Shown in pieces: positions 16,376 to 24,766 of a stretch of 58,078 nt of DNA. The notes beneath the pieces were generated by a model that did no database searches, was not told the origin of the DNA, and saw only the letters and a list, made by a program, of their open reading frames with translations. The position numbers and the translations under genes are program-made. This stretch comes from Corallococcus interemptor (GTDB lineage Bacteria; Myxococcota; Myxococcia; Myxococcales; Myxococcaceae), in the NCBI RefSeq assembly GCF_003668875.1, contig NZ_RAWM01000048.1, positions 1 to 58,078 on the forward strand, in the 5' to 3' direction. Position 1 is the stretch's first letter, and each line of letters begins with the position of its first letter.

Positions 16376-17533
16376 CTTGAATGCACGAAGTGCGACCAGA
16401 CGTTCGCGCCGGGCAAGGTGTGGAACCTGTGCACGGCGTGTCAGGCGCCGTTGTTCGCGCGCTATGACCTGGAGCGCGCGGCGAAGACGCTGCGCAAGGA
16501 AGCGCTGCCCGGACGCGAGCGCTCCATGTGGCGCTACCACGAGGTGCTGCCGGTGGATGACCCGGCGCAGCGCCTGTCGTTGGGTGAAGGCTTCACGCCG
16601 CTGCTGCCCACACCCCGGCTGGGCTCGCGGCTGGGGTTGAAGCAGGTCCTGGTGAAGGACGAGAGCGGAAACCCGACGGGCTCGTTCAAGGCGCGGGGCC
16701 TGTCCGCCGCGGTGTCCATGGCGAAGGTGCTGGGCGCGAAGGCGGTGTGTCTGCCTTCAGCGGGGAACGCGGGCAGCGCGCTGGCGGCGTACGCGGCGCG
16801 AGGCGGGCTGGAGGCACACGTCTTCGTGCCGAAGGACATCGCGTCGTTGTTCCTGATGGAGACGCGGGCCTACGGCGCGCACGTGGAGACGGTGGAGGGG
16901 CTCATCTCCGACGCGGGCCGCGTGTGCGCGTTGCTGGCGAAGGAGCACGGCTGGTACGAGTGCGCCACGCTGAAGGAGCCCTACCGCGTCGAGGGCAAGA
17001 AGACGATGGGCTACGAGCTGGCGGAGCAGCTCGGGTGGACGCTGCCGGACGTCATCCTCTATCCGACGGGTGGAGGCACGGGGCTCATCGGGATGTGGAA
17101 GGCCTTCGAGGAGATGGAGGCGATGGGGCTGATTGGCTCGAAGCGGCCCCGGATGGTGGCGGTGCAGGCGGAGGGCTGCGCGCCCATCGTGAAGGCGCAC
17201 GCGGAGGGCAAGCCGGACGCGCCCATGTGGCCGGGCGCGACGACGCACGCGCACGGCCTGCGGGTGCCCAAGGCGTTGGGGGACTTCCTCATCCTGCGCG
17301 CGGTGAAGGACAGCCATGGCACGGCGGTGCCGGTGACAGAGGAGGAGATCGTCCAGGGCACGAAGGAGGCGGCCTCGGCGGAAGGGCTGTTCATGGCGCC
17401 GGAGGGCGGCGCGTGCGTGGCGGCGCTCAAGAAGCTCCAGGCCTCCGGGGACGTGAAGCCGGAGGAGACCGTGGTCGTGTTCAACACGGGCACGGGCTTC
17501 AAGTACGTGGAGAACATGGCGCCGCTGTGGTGA
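16361..17533 (+). CDS. thrC: Threonine synthase
   Basis: 390 residues. An N-terminal zinc-finger-like start (LECTKCDQTF, LCTACQ) is followed by the PLP-dependent fold type II core: LGEGFTPLLPTPRL, the Schiff-base Lys in NPTGSFKARGL, PSAGNAGSALAAYAARGG and the phosphate-binding PTGGGTGLIG. It converts O-phosphohomoserine to threonine. The Cys-bearing N-terminus and overall length fit the longer bacterial/archaeal class. The start lies within the right copy of the 57-bp repeat, so the region upstream of it now follows the immunity gene instead of xth. Confidence 0.92.
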   Translation: MSVLRLECTKCDQTFAPGKVWNLCTACQAPLFARYDLERAAKTLRKEALPGRERSMWRYHEVLPVDDPAQRLSLGEGFTPLLPTPRLGSRLGLKQVLVKDESGNPTGSFKARGLSAAVSMAKVLGAKAVCLPSAGNAGSALAAYAARGGLEAHVFVPKDIASLFLMETRAYGAHVETVEGLISDAGRVCALLAKEHGWYECATLKEPYRVEGKKTMGYELAEQLGWTLPDVILYPTGGGTGLIGMWKAFEEMEAMGLIGSKRPRMVAVQAEGCAPIVKAHAEGKPDAPMWPGATTHAHGLRVPKALGDFLILRAVKDSHGTAVPVTEEEIVQGTKEAASAEGLFMAPEGGACVAALKKLQASGDVKPEETVVVFNTGTGFKYVENMAPLW

Positions 17534-17646
17534 GCGCGACCGCCGGCTGACCGGGACTCAAGACTGAGGCCCCCAGCACCGGGGTGCCGCGTTGTGCCGG
17601 CCGAAGTCGGAATGGCTTGCTTGTATCCGTGAAGGTGGCCCGTACG

Positions 17647-17910
17647 ATGGGTGACATGCACTTCATCCAGATTGAGATGAGCAACGAGCGGCTGGCCAAT
17701 GACGTCAAGTTCTCCGTGTTGGACAACAAGGTGGCCCGGACGGTGACCATCGTGAGCAGCACCCGGAGCTACCTCATCGAAGGCCAGGTCCGTGACCAGA
17801 AGGCCTTCGTGGTGACCTTCCAGACGGAGAAGCTGGAGGAGATCAAGACGATGATGCAGGAGCCGACGATGAAGGCCGCTTCGATGTCCGCCTGGGAAAT
17901 GGCGGCCTGA
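17647..17910 (+). CDS. Small conserved-looking protein, function unknown
   Basis: 87 residues (MGDMHFIQIEMSNERLANDVKF...). It alternates short strands (VARTVTIVSSTRSYLIEGQV, KAFVVTFQ) and ends in a helix with several Met. No family is recognised. The ATG at 17647 is preceded by GAAGGTGG with an 8-nt spacer; a second ATG is at 17656. One base separates its stop from the next small gene, so the two form an operon lying between thrC and the second Sit cassette. Codon use resembles the core genome rather than the cassettes. Confidence 0.6.
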   Translation: MGDMHFIQIEMSNERLANDVKFSVLDNKVARTVTIVSSTRSYLIEGQVRDQKAFVVTFQTEKLEEIKTMMQEPTMKAASMSAWEMAA

Positions 17911-17911
17911 G

Positions 17912-18184
17912 ATGAGCGACTCCCTGGGACCGCCGCCGCGCCCGCCTGGAATGCCGCCTCCGCCCGACGCCGCGGAGGCCGAGCCGGTGGGGTCGGCGCA
18001 CATGAAGCCAGACGGCACGCTGGAGCTCCGGATGTCCGCGCGAGGCCCTGGGGCCATCGCGGGCGAGGCGCTGTTCATCCTCAAGCCGGATCATCCCCGC
18101 TACGCTGGCGTCTTGGAGCACCTGGGCCCCATCGAGCCCGGAGGCTACGCGCGGGTGATGCCGTTTCCCCCGGGCGTGTTCTGA
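17912..18184 (+). CDS. Small Pro-rich protein, function unknown
   Basis: 90 residues. The first 30 are Pro/Ala-rich (PPPRPPGMPPPPDAAEAEP), the rest is a short globular segment (HMKPDGTLELRMSARGPGAIAGEALFILKPDHPRYAGVLEHLG). It starts one base after the stop of the preceding gene, so the two are co-transcribed. No family recognised. Confidence 0.55.
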   Translation: MSDSLGPPPRPPGMPPPPDAAEAEPVGSAHMKPDGTLELRMSARGPGAIAGEALFILKPDHPRYAGVLEHLGPIEPGGYARVMPFPPGVF

Positions 18185-18207
18185 CGGGGGGGATACGGAG
18201 GCTCGCG

Positions 18208-18864
18208 ATGCGGGCGAGCGCTTTCGTATGGGCCGTGCTGCTGATGGCCTTCCTCGGGGGCTGCGCATCCGCGCCCCTGCCGGCGCTGGAGGACTGGAGC
18301 GCTGCGGAGGACGACGCCTGCGAGGGGCACGACAGGTGCGTGGCGCGGGTCTGCGCGGATGACCTCTGCGGGCTCTATCACTGCGAGGACACCGGTGTGT
18401 TGCTGGCGCGGGGAGGCATCCGGCCTCCCGTGTCGGCAGCGGCACCCGGTGCGGGTCCCCGGCGCAACTGGGGCAGTGCCCAGCCGCTTCCGGGTGACCG
18501 CGACGCCATCTTCGTCATCCGCTGGTACAACCATCCCGCGCCTGCTCCGCCACCCGATGGCAGGAAGCCTTCAGGTTCTGGATGGGTTCGGCACCATCTG
18601 TATCCGCAGGCTGCGGACCTCGCGCAGTTCTTCTGGCGGCAGGGAAAGATCAACGTGCATGACTTCACAATGGTCATTCCCCGCGCGGAGCACGTACGCC
18701 TGCATGGCGTCGGAGGACGAGGGGGGCCCTGGAATCAGGCGTGGCGCGACTTCGCTCGCAAGAACATCGATGCGACTCCGAAGGAGATCCAGGATCAGCT
18801 GGCTCGGATGATCGTTGACTTCAACATCATGGGTCCCATTGTTCCCTACCATCAGCTTCGCTAG
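18208..18864 (+). CDS. sitA6: SitA6-type polymorphic toxin lipoprotein (TIGR02269 family), cassette 2
   Basis: 218 residues, a close paralogue of the protein at 14919. The lipobox is FLGGC (Cys19). The Cys-rich part (CADDLCGLYHC), the PRRNWGSAQPLPGD linker and the C-terminal domain (VRHHLYPQ, INVHDFTMVIPRAEHVRLHG, GPWNQAWRDFA) are nearly the same as in cassette 1; differences gather in the signal peptide, around residues 30-45, around WRQGK and at the last few residues. A good GGAGG lies six bases before the ATG. The immunity gene follows after 15 bp. The role in kin discrimination through outer membrane exchange is assigned from the Sit families; toxic activity is inferred. Confidence 0.85.
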   Translation: MRASAFVWAVLLMAFLGGCASAPLPALEDWSAAEDDACEGHDRCVARVCADDLCGLYHCEDTGVLLARGGIRPPVSAAAPGAGPRRNWGSAQPLPGDRDAIFVIRWYNHPAPAPPPDGRKPSGSGWVRHHLYPQAADLAQFFWRQGKINVHDFTMVIPRAEHVRLHGVGGRGGPWNQAWRDFARKNIDATPKEIQDQLARMIVDFNIMGPIVPYHQLR

Positions 18865-18879
18865 TCGCCGGGAGTGACC

Positions 18880-19590
18880 GTGAGGTTCTTTGAAGTGACT
18901 GCAGCGGAGGGCTCGCGCTTCACTGGCTTCATCAATGGAGTGCATCGCTGGGGATTGCCGGGAGGCCTGTGTCCTGTGTGTCAGGCCAGTCCTGGTGGGC
19001 TGGGGGAGGCCTATCCCTCCGTGGATCTCTCTGGCTGGGCCCACCGGGCGGACCTTGTGGAAGCGAGGCAGGAACCACTCGAGGAGTACGAGCGCCTGCG
19101 TGAGTTGGTCCGACTCCAGGTGCCCTTCGAAGCGCCATTGCGCCCTGGGGCCGAATTCGGTCCTCTTACTGGGAAGGCTTCCGGGAAGTGGAGCGCGCTC
19201 GATCTCCCGAGCCCCTGGACCCTGGTGATGCGGACCGAAACCGTGGACCTGCTGCGTGAGGCAGGCATCGCGCTTCGCGCGAGCAAGATGGACCTGAGGT
19301 TCAGGGGCAAGACCGAGGTGGATCTGCGGGAAATCGAGCTCCACTGCCGGGGCCGGCTCCATGACAGCTGCTTTCCGGGCGGGCGGGAACGCCCCTGTGA
19401 ACGGTGCGGACGTCAGGGCGGCAGCTATCCAGACGCGCCCGTCCTCGACGGGAGCACCCTGACCGGTGACCTGGACCTGTTCCGGCTCCGTGACTACACG
19501 ACCATCATCATCGCCACGGAGCGCTTCGTGGACGCCGTGAACCGTTTCGGATTCGAAGGCGTCGTGTTCAAGGAACTCCCGGTCCTCTGA
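18880..19590 (+). CDS. sitI6: SitI6-type double-CXXCG immunity protein, cassette 2
   Basis: 236 residues with CPVC (about residue 31) and CERCG (about 176) as in cassette 1. The ends are conserved with its paralogue, while the centre (about 65-145) is clearly more diverged. The GTG at 18880 is chosen: GGGAG lies five bases before it and the protein then starts MRFFEV, matching MKFFRL of the paralogue; the GTG at 18874 would leave no room for a ribosome-binding site. The last 23 bases overlap the 3' end of the convergent GH31 gene. Confidence 0.84.
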   Translation: MRFFEVTAAEGSRFTGFINGVHRWGLPGGLCPVCQASPGGLGEAYPSVDLSGWAHRADLVEARQEPLEEYERLRELVRLQVPFEAPLRPGAEFGPLTGKASGKWSALDLPSPWTLVMRTETVDLLREAGIALRASKMDLRFRGKTEVDLREIELHCRGRLHDSCFPGGRERPCERCGRQGGSYPDAPVLDGSTLTGDLDLFRLRDYTTIIIATERFVDAVNRFGFEGVVFKELPVL

Positions 19591-21970
19591 CCTCCAGCCG
19601 CGTCCAGCCCGCCGCGACCTGGAGCTCCAGCACACCGTTCTCGAATCGGTGCGCACGTGCGCCCGTGACCTGGCTCACGGACTTCAATCCATACACCCGC
19701 ACGGTCTCCTCCGTGCGGACCCGCGCGAGCGTCCCCGTCTCACTCCGCTCCAATCGCAGCACTCCGTCCGTCACGCCACCGCGCAGCGCCGTGAGCCGTG
19801 ACTCGCCGTAGCCGTCTCCCGCGTCCTCGTAGAGCCGGCCGTGCACCTCCGGCCCCGCGTGCACGTGCCACTCCAGGTGCTTCCAGTTCGCGTCCGTGGT
19901 GTGCATCGCGGGTCGAGTCAGCGCCACCACTCCGCCCGCGCGCAGCCACACCGGCACCGTGTCCAGCGGCCCGTCCGCGATGACGTGCCGCCCGCCTTCG
20001 CGCACCTCCCCCGTCCGCTCCAGCCCCGGCCACTCCAGCCACGTGCCCGCCGGCAGGTACGCCAGCCGCTTCGTCTGTCCGGGCCGCACCACCGGCGCCA
20101 CCAGCAGGTCCCTCCCGAACAGGAATTGATCAAACGCGCCCACCGCCTCCGCGTCCCCGGGCGCCTCCATCAACAGCGGCCGCAGCGGCGCGAGCCCCGT
20201 CTCCGAGGCCTCGTGCATCAGCGTGTACAGCGTGGGCAACAGCCGGTACCGCCGCTCCAGCGCCGCGCGCGCCAGCGTCAGGTACGGCTCGCCGAACCGC
20301 CACGGCTCCTGCGGCGACGTTCCCTTGCCCGCGTGGTTGCGCATCAGCGGATAGAACGTGCCCGTCTGCATCCAGCGCACCAGCAGCTCGCCGTTCGCCC
20401 GTCCGATGAAGCCCGGGATGTCCACGCCGGTGTGCGCCACCGCGGCCAGGCCCAATCCCATCAACATGGGCAGCGACGTCTCCAGCTGCGTCCAGTGACT
20501 GGAGTTGTCCCCCGTCCACACCGCAGAGTAGCGCTGGATGCCCGCGAACCCCGCTCGCGTCAGCAGGAACGGGCGGGCCTCCGGACGCAGCTCGCGCAGG
20601 CCCTCGAACGCGCCCTTCGCCATGCCCAGCGCGTAGACGTTGTGCACCTCCAGGTGCCGCTTGTCCCCGTGGCGCGCGTCGTACGGCAGCGTCTTGCCCT
20701 CCACCTTGCCCATGCCCTCCGCGCGCTCGCTCGTCAGCGTGAGGATGCCCACGTCCGGCTGCACCGCGAAGCAGGACGGCTCGTTCATGTCGTTCCAGAA
20801 GCCCGCCATGCCCATCGTCACGAAGTCGCGGTGCAGGCCGCCCCACCAGCGCTGCACCTCCGGCCGCGTCAGGTCCGGGAACACCGCGGGCCGGGGCCAG
20901 ACCTCGCCCACCAGCACGCCGCCCCGGTCGTAGCGCACCAGGTACTCGCGCGCCTTCGCGTCCTCGTACACGCTCCAGCCCGCCTCCAGCTTCAGGGCCG
21001 GGTCGATGATGGGCACCAGCCGCACGCCCTGCGCCGCCGCCTCACGCGCCAGGCCCGCGGGGTCCGGGTAGCGCGCGTTGTCCCAGGTCCAGACCTTGTA
21101 CCCATCCATGTAATCGATATCGAGGTACACGCAGTCCAGCGGCAGGTCGCGGCGCCGGTAGCCCTCGATGACGCCCCGGATGTCCTGGGCGTTCTCGTAG
21201 CCCCAGCGGCTCTGCTGCGCGCCCAGGCTCCACAGCGGGGGCAGGGGAGGCCGCCCCGTCAGCGCCGCGTACTTGCGCACCACGTCCGCCGGCCCCGGCC
21301 CCGCGAACAGGTAGCAGTCCAGCTCCGGGCCCCACGACTCCCACGCCAGCCGCGACGCGTCCGCCAGCGCGACGTCCACCTCCGAGCGCCAGGACTCGTC
21401 CAGGAAGAACCCCCACGCAATGCCCTCGCGCAGGCCCACGAAGAACGGGATGGACTGGTAGAGCGGATCCGTGTCCGGGTGGTGCGGCACCACGTCCGTG
21501 TTCCAGAACGTGAAGTGCATGCCGCGCTTGTCCAGCGGCCCCACCTTCTCCCCGAACCCCAGGTAGCGCTCGCCGTCGGGCGCCCGCAGCGTCAGCCGCG
21601 CGCGGTGCCGGCTCATCGGATACTCGGCCTGCACGTCACCGGACACGTCCACGCAGCGCGCCAGCTCCCGGCCCCGAGCGTCCATGAAGCGCCACGTCCC
21701 CGGCTCCGCGTCCACCTCCAGGGAGGCGCCCTCCGCCGTCACCCGCACGCGCTCCCCGTCGCGCTCCACCTTCAGCGCGTGGCCTCCTTCCGCGACCACG
21801 GCCCAGGAGCGCTTGTCGGGAAGCACGGGATGGAGAAAGCCGATCTCCGACGACACCGGCGCGTGCCGCACCCGCAGCACCCCGGGCAGCGGACACGACA
21901 CCTCCAGGACGGCGTGCCGGCCGGACAGGCGCAGCCGGTGGGATTCGACGTGGGCATCCGTGACGTGCAT
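19568..21970 (-). CDS. Glycoside hydrolase family 31 (alpha-glucosidase-like)
   Basis: About 800 residues, normal for GH31. An N-terminal beta-sandwich precedes the (beta/alpha)8 barrel. The nucleophile is D394 in GFWNDMNEPSCF; the probable acid/base is D488 in VWTGDNSSHW; HTGVDIPGF and YLDIDYMDGYKVWTWD complete the signature. It should release alpha-linked glucose from maltose, glycogen-type or related oligosaccharides. No signal peptide, so it is cytoplasmic. The ATG at 21970 is taken rather than a TTG three codons upstream. The stop and the last few codons lie inside the end of the SitI6-type gene, suggesting the tail was altered when cassette 2 arrived. Confidence 0.9.
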   Translation of the reverse strand: MHVTDAHVESHRLRLSGRHAVLEVSCPLPGVLRVRHAPVSSEIGFLHPVLPDKRSWAVVAEGGHALKVERDGERVRVTAEGASLEVDAEPGTWRFMDARGRELARCVDVSGDVQAEYPMSRHRARLTLRAPDGERYLGFGEKVGPLDKRGMHFTFWNTDVVPHHPDTDPLYQSIPFFVGLREGIAWGFFLDESWRSEVDVALADASRLAWESWGPELDCYLFAGPGPADVVRKYAALTGRPPLPPLWSLGAQQSRWGYENAQDIRGVIEGYRRRDLPLDCVYLDIDYMDGYKVWTWDNARYPDPAGLAREAAAQGVRLVPIIDPALKLEAGWSVYEDAKAREYLVRYDRGGVLVGEVWPRPAVFPDLTRPEVQRWWGGLHRDFVTMGMAGFWNDMNEPSCFAVQPDVGILTLTSERAEGMGKVEGKTLPYDARHGDKRHLEVHNVYALGMAKGAFEGLRELRPEARPFLLTRAGFAGIQRYSAVWTGDNSSHWTQLETSLPMLMGLGLAAVAHTGVDIPGFIGRANGELLVRWMQTGTFYPLMRNHAGKGTSPQEPWRFGEPYLTLARAALERRYRLLPTLYTLMHEASETGLAPLRPLLMEAPGDAEAVGAFDQFLFGRDLLVAPVVRPGQTKRLAYLPAGTWLEWPGLERTGEVREGGRHVIADGPLDTVPVWLRAGGVVALTRPAMHTTDANWKHLEWHVHAGPEVHGRLYEDAGDGYGESRLTALRGGVTDGVLRLERSETGTLARVRTEETVRVYGLKSVSQVTGARAHRFENGVLELQVAAGWTRLEVRGPGVP

Positions 21971-22029
21971 GCCTCGCAATCTAGGGAGCGCGCCCGGCCC
22001 GCACCCGCCTTTCCTTCCGGACCCGTGCG

Positions 22030-22236
22030 ATGCTGGGCACCGCCATGCCGCCGCTTCCTGATCCGCTGCCGTTCCCGGACAGCCTCTGCCACCGCTGCGC
22101 CGCTCCGCCCCGCTACGTCCAGACGAAGACGTCCACCTTCATCATGTGTCCGCTCCTGCCCCAGAAGTACGCGCCCCAGCCCGTGCGCGCGTGCTCCCTG
22201 TTCCGTCCGTTGGAGCCCGGCACCGCGCCCGCTTGA
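22030..22236 (+). CDS. Small Cys-containing protein, unknown function
   Basis: 68 residues, with SLCHRC and later Cys residues (IMCPLL, RACSLF) that could bind a metal. The sequence PFPDSLCHRCAAPPRYVQTKTSTFIMC looks like a real small domain rather than random GC-rich translation, and no overlapping better frame exists. An ATG at 22045 is an alternative start. It is divergent from GH31. No function can be assigned. Confidence 0.5.
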   Translation: MLGTAMPPLPDPLPFPDSLCHRCAAPPRYVQTKTSTFIMCPLLPQKYAPQPVRACSLFRPLEPGTAPA

Positions 22237-22333
22237 GGCCTCCCGCGCGGCTCCGAGGGTGGGCAGGCAGCGGGGCTCACGAAGCCATCCCCCGCCCGGC
22301 ATCCGTACCTTTGTCACACGCAAAGGAGCCTGG

Positions 22334-22795
22334 ATGGCCACCCGACGGAAGACCCATGCATCCGCCACGCCCGCGAAGCGCGCCGCCAGCGCCAGCGGCC
22401 GGTATACGGACCCCGCCCTGCGCGAGCGCCTCAAGAAGCGCATCATGAAGAGTGACAAGGGAGGCCGCGCCGGACAGTGGAGCGCGCGCAAGGCCCAGCT
22501 CCTCGCCAGCGAATACAAGAAGGCCGGGGGCGGCTACCGGGGCTCGCGCGGCACCGCGCAGAAACACCTGTCCTCCTGGACGAAGGAGGAGTGGAGCACC
22601 CAGGACGGCGGCACCCGCGCCCGCCATGGCCGCACCACCGCGCGCTACCTGCCCAAGGAGGCCTGGGCCCACCTGAGCCCGGCGCAGAAGCGGGCCACCG
22701 AGCGGCGCAAGCGCACGGGCTCCCGGTCCGGCCGGCAGTCCGTCGCCAACACGCCCGCCGCACGCCGGGCGAGGAAGCAGGCCTCGAAGCGCTAG
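22334..22795 (+). CDS. DUF5872-like basic protein
   Basis: 153 residues, strongly basic at both ends. The centre YTDPALRERLKKRIMKSDKG, QWSARKAQLLASEYKKAGGGY and HLSSWTKEEWSTQDG, then ARYLPKEAW, matches what I recall of DUF5872, a family of small proteins of unknown function found in bacteria and large DNA viruses. The Lys/Arg-rich tail (RKRTGSRSGRQ, ARKQASKR) suggests nucleic-acid binding. The ATG has AAAGGAG six bases upstream. It stands alone between GH31 and the GMC oxidoreductase. Confidence 0.7.
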   Translation: MATRRKTHASATPAKRAASASGRYTDPALRERLKKRIMKSDKGGRAGQWSARKAQLLASEYKKAGGGYRGSRGTAQKHLSSWTKEEWSTQDGGTRARHGRTTARYLPKEAWAHLSPAQKRATERRKRTGSRSGRQSVANTPAARRARKQASKR

Positions 22796-22898
22796 CCCGC
22801 GTCCCCTGGCCGTCCGTTCCCAGGGCGTGCGACAGGTCCCGCACGGAAGGCCCGCGCTCGTGGCATAGAGTGCGGGCCTGGGAGACGGAGAGGACGTC

Positions 22899-24536
22899 AT
22901 GGACTGCGACTGGCTCATCATCGGCTCGGGGTTTGGCGGCAGCGTCAGCGCGTTGCGGCTCGTCGAGAAGGGCTATCGCGTGGTGATGCTGGAGAAGGGC
23001 CGGCGCCTCCAGGGCCAGGACTTCCCCAAGTCCAACTGGAACCTGAAGCGCTGGCTGTGGATGCCCCAGCTCGGGTGGCGCGGCCTCTTCAAGATGACCT
23101 TCTTCCGCCACGTCACCGTGCTGTCCGGCGTGGGCGTGGGCGGCGGCTCGCTCGTCTACGCCAACACGCTGCCCGTCCCCCGCGACGACTTCTTCGACGC
23201 CACCTCCTGGGGCCACCTGGCGTCGTGGAAGCAGGAGCTGGCGCCGCACTACGCGACCGCGCGCCGCATGCTGGGCGCCACCGTCAACCCGCTCAACACC
23301 TACCCGGACCAGGTGCTGCGCGAAGTGGGGCAGGAGCTGGGCCGCCCGGACTTCCAGCCCTCCACCGTGGCCGTCTACTTCGGCGAGCCCGGCGTCACCG
23401 TGAAGGACCCGTACTTCAACGGCGAGGGCCCGGACCGCACCGGCTGCAACGCGTGCGGCGGCTGCATGCTGGGCTGCCGCAACAACGCCAAGAACACGCT
23501 CGACAAGAACTACCTCTACTTCGCGGAGAAGAAGGGCCTCACCCTCCACGCGGACACGGAGGTGACGTGGGTGCGCCCCCTGCCGCGAGGTGACGGCTAC
23601 GAGGTGACGGCGAAAGAGGGCACCGGATTCTTCCGCAAGACGCGCCGCTTCACCGCGAAGCACGTCGTCTTCGCGGGCGGCGTGCTGGGCACCATGGACC
23701 TGCTGCTCAAGCTCAAGGGCGCGAAGGACGGCCTGCCCAACCTCTCCGAGCGCGTGGGCGACGGCGTGCGCACCAACTCCGAGGCGCTCATCGGCATCGT
23801 CAGCGGCAAGAAGCAGAAGGACCGCGACCTGTCCCGGGGCATCGCCATCGGGTCCATCCTCCACACCGACGAGCACTCGCACCTGGAGCCCGTGCGCTAC
23901 CCGGAGGGCTCCGGCTTCTTCCGGCTGCTCATGGCCCCCCACGTCCCCGGCGCCACCGCGTGGAGCCGCGTGGCGCGGCTGTTGGGACTGCTCGCGCGCA
24001 GGCCCGTGCGCTTCCTCCAGGCGTTCTTCGTCCCGGACTTCGCGCGCCGCACGATGATCCTCCTCTACATGCGCACCATGGAGGGCCACCTGCGCATGCG
24101 CCGCGGCCGCGCGCTCACCACCGGCTTCCGCTCCGGCCTCACCACCGGCCTGCAGGAGGGCCCCGCGCCCACCGCGAACATGCCGGAGGCCTTCGACCTG
24201 GCGAAGCGCGTGTCCGACAAGCTGGATGGCTACCCCATGACCATGGTCAGCGAGACGCTCATGGGCATCCCCACCACCGCGCACATCCTGGGCGGCGCCT
24301 GCATGGGGGACTCGCCAGGGACAGGCGCCATCGACGCGCGCCACCGCTTGTATGGCTATGAAGGGCTGTATGTCGTGGACGGCGCGGCCATCTCCGCCAA
24401 CCCGGGCGTCAATCCCTCGCTCACCATCGCCGCGCTCGCCGAGCGCGCCATGACCTTCATCCCCGCCGCCCGCGAGCTGCCCCGGGGCGACACCGACGCC
24501 ACGCTCGAAGCACCCCCGCGCGCGGCGTGTATGTGA
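22899..24536 (+). CDS. GMC-type FAD oxidoreductase (cholesterol-oxidase-like)
   Basis: 545 residues. The N-terminal Rossmann motif GSGFGGSVSALRLVEKG binds FAD; the VGVGGGSLVYANTLP block and the C-terminal VVDGAAISANPGVNPSLTI fit the glucose-methanol-choline family near cholesterol oxidases. A cysteine cluster CNACGGCMLGCRNNAKN (about residues 184-200) is typical of a bacterial subgroup of these enzymes and may hold an iron-sulfur centre. No signal peptide or Tat motif is seen. Substrate unknown; an alcohol or sterol is likely by family. It has its own start with GAGAGGA upstream and is not clearly in an operon. Confidence 0.85.
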   Translation: MDCDWLIIGSGFGGSVSALRLVEKGYRVVMLEKGRRLQGQDFPKSNWNLKRWLWMPQLGWRGLFKMTFFRHVTVLSGVGVGGGSLVYANTLPVPRDDFFDATSWGHLASWKQELAPHYATARRMLGATVNPLNTYPDQVLREVGQELGRPDFQPSTVAVYFGEPGVTVKDPYFNGEGPDRTGCNACGGCMLGCRNNAKNTLDKNYLYFAEKKGLTLHADTEVTWVRPLPRGDGYEVTAKEGTGFFRKTRRFTAKHVVFAGGVLGTMDLLLKLKGAKDGLPNLSERVGDGVRTNSEALIGIVSGKKQKDRDLSRGIAIGSILHTDEHSHLEPVRYPEGSGFFRLLMAPHVPGATAWSRVARLLGLLARRPVRFLQAFFVPDFARRTMILLYMRTMEGHLRMRRGRALTTGFRSGLTTGLQEGPAPTANMPEAFDLAKRVSDKLDGYPMTMVSETLMGIPTTAHILGGACMGDSPGTGAIDARHRLYGYEGLYVVDGAAISANPGVNPSLTIAALAERAMTFIPAARELPRGDTDATLEAPPRAACM

Positions 24537-24766
24537 ACACCCCCTGTCCCCCCTTGAGACCCGGGGCGGGCACCCTTGGCCAGACGTGAGCGATTGCACG
24601 GGATGGAGACGTCCGGGGGGAGGTCTCACCGCCAGCCCGCGAGCCGCAGTGTTCAAGCTCAAGCATTCCTCGTGCCCCCGGGCAGCATGGCTGGCTGGAT
24701 GACTTCCATGTAGTTCAAGTTTTACGAGGTTGCTTGCTTCCGCCTCCATTCCGGCCGGGTGAAGAG

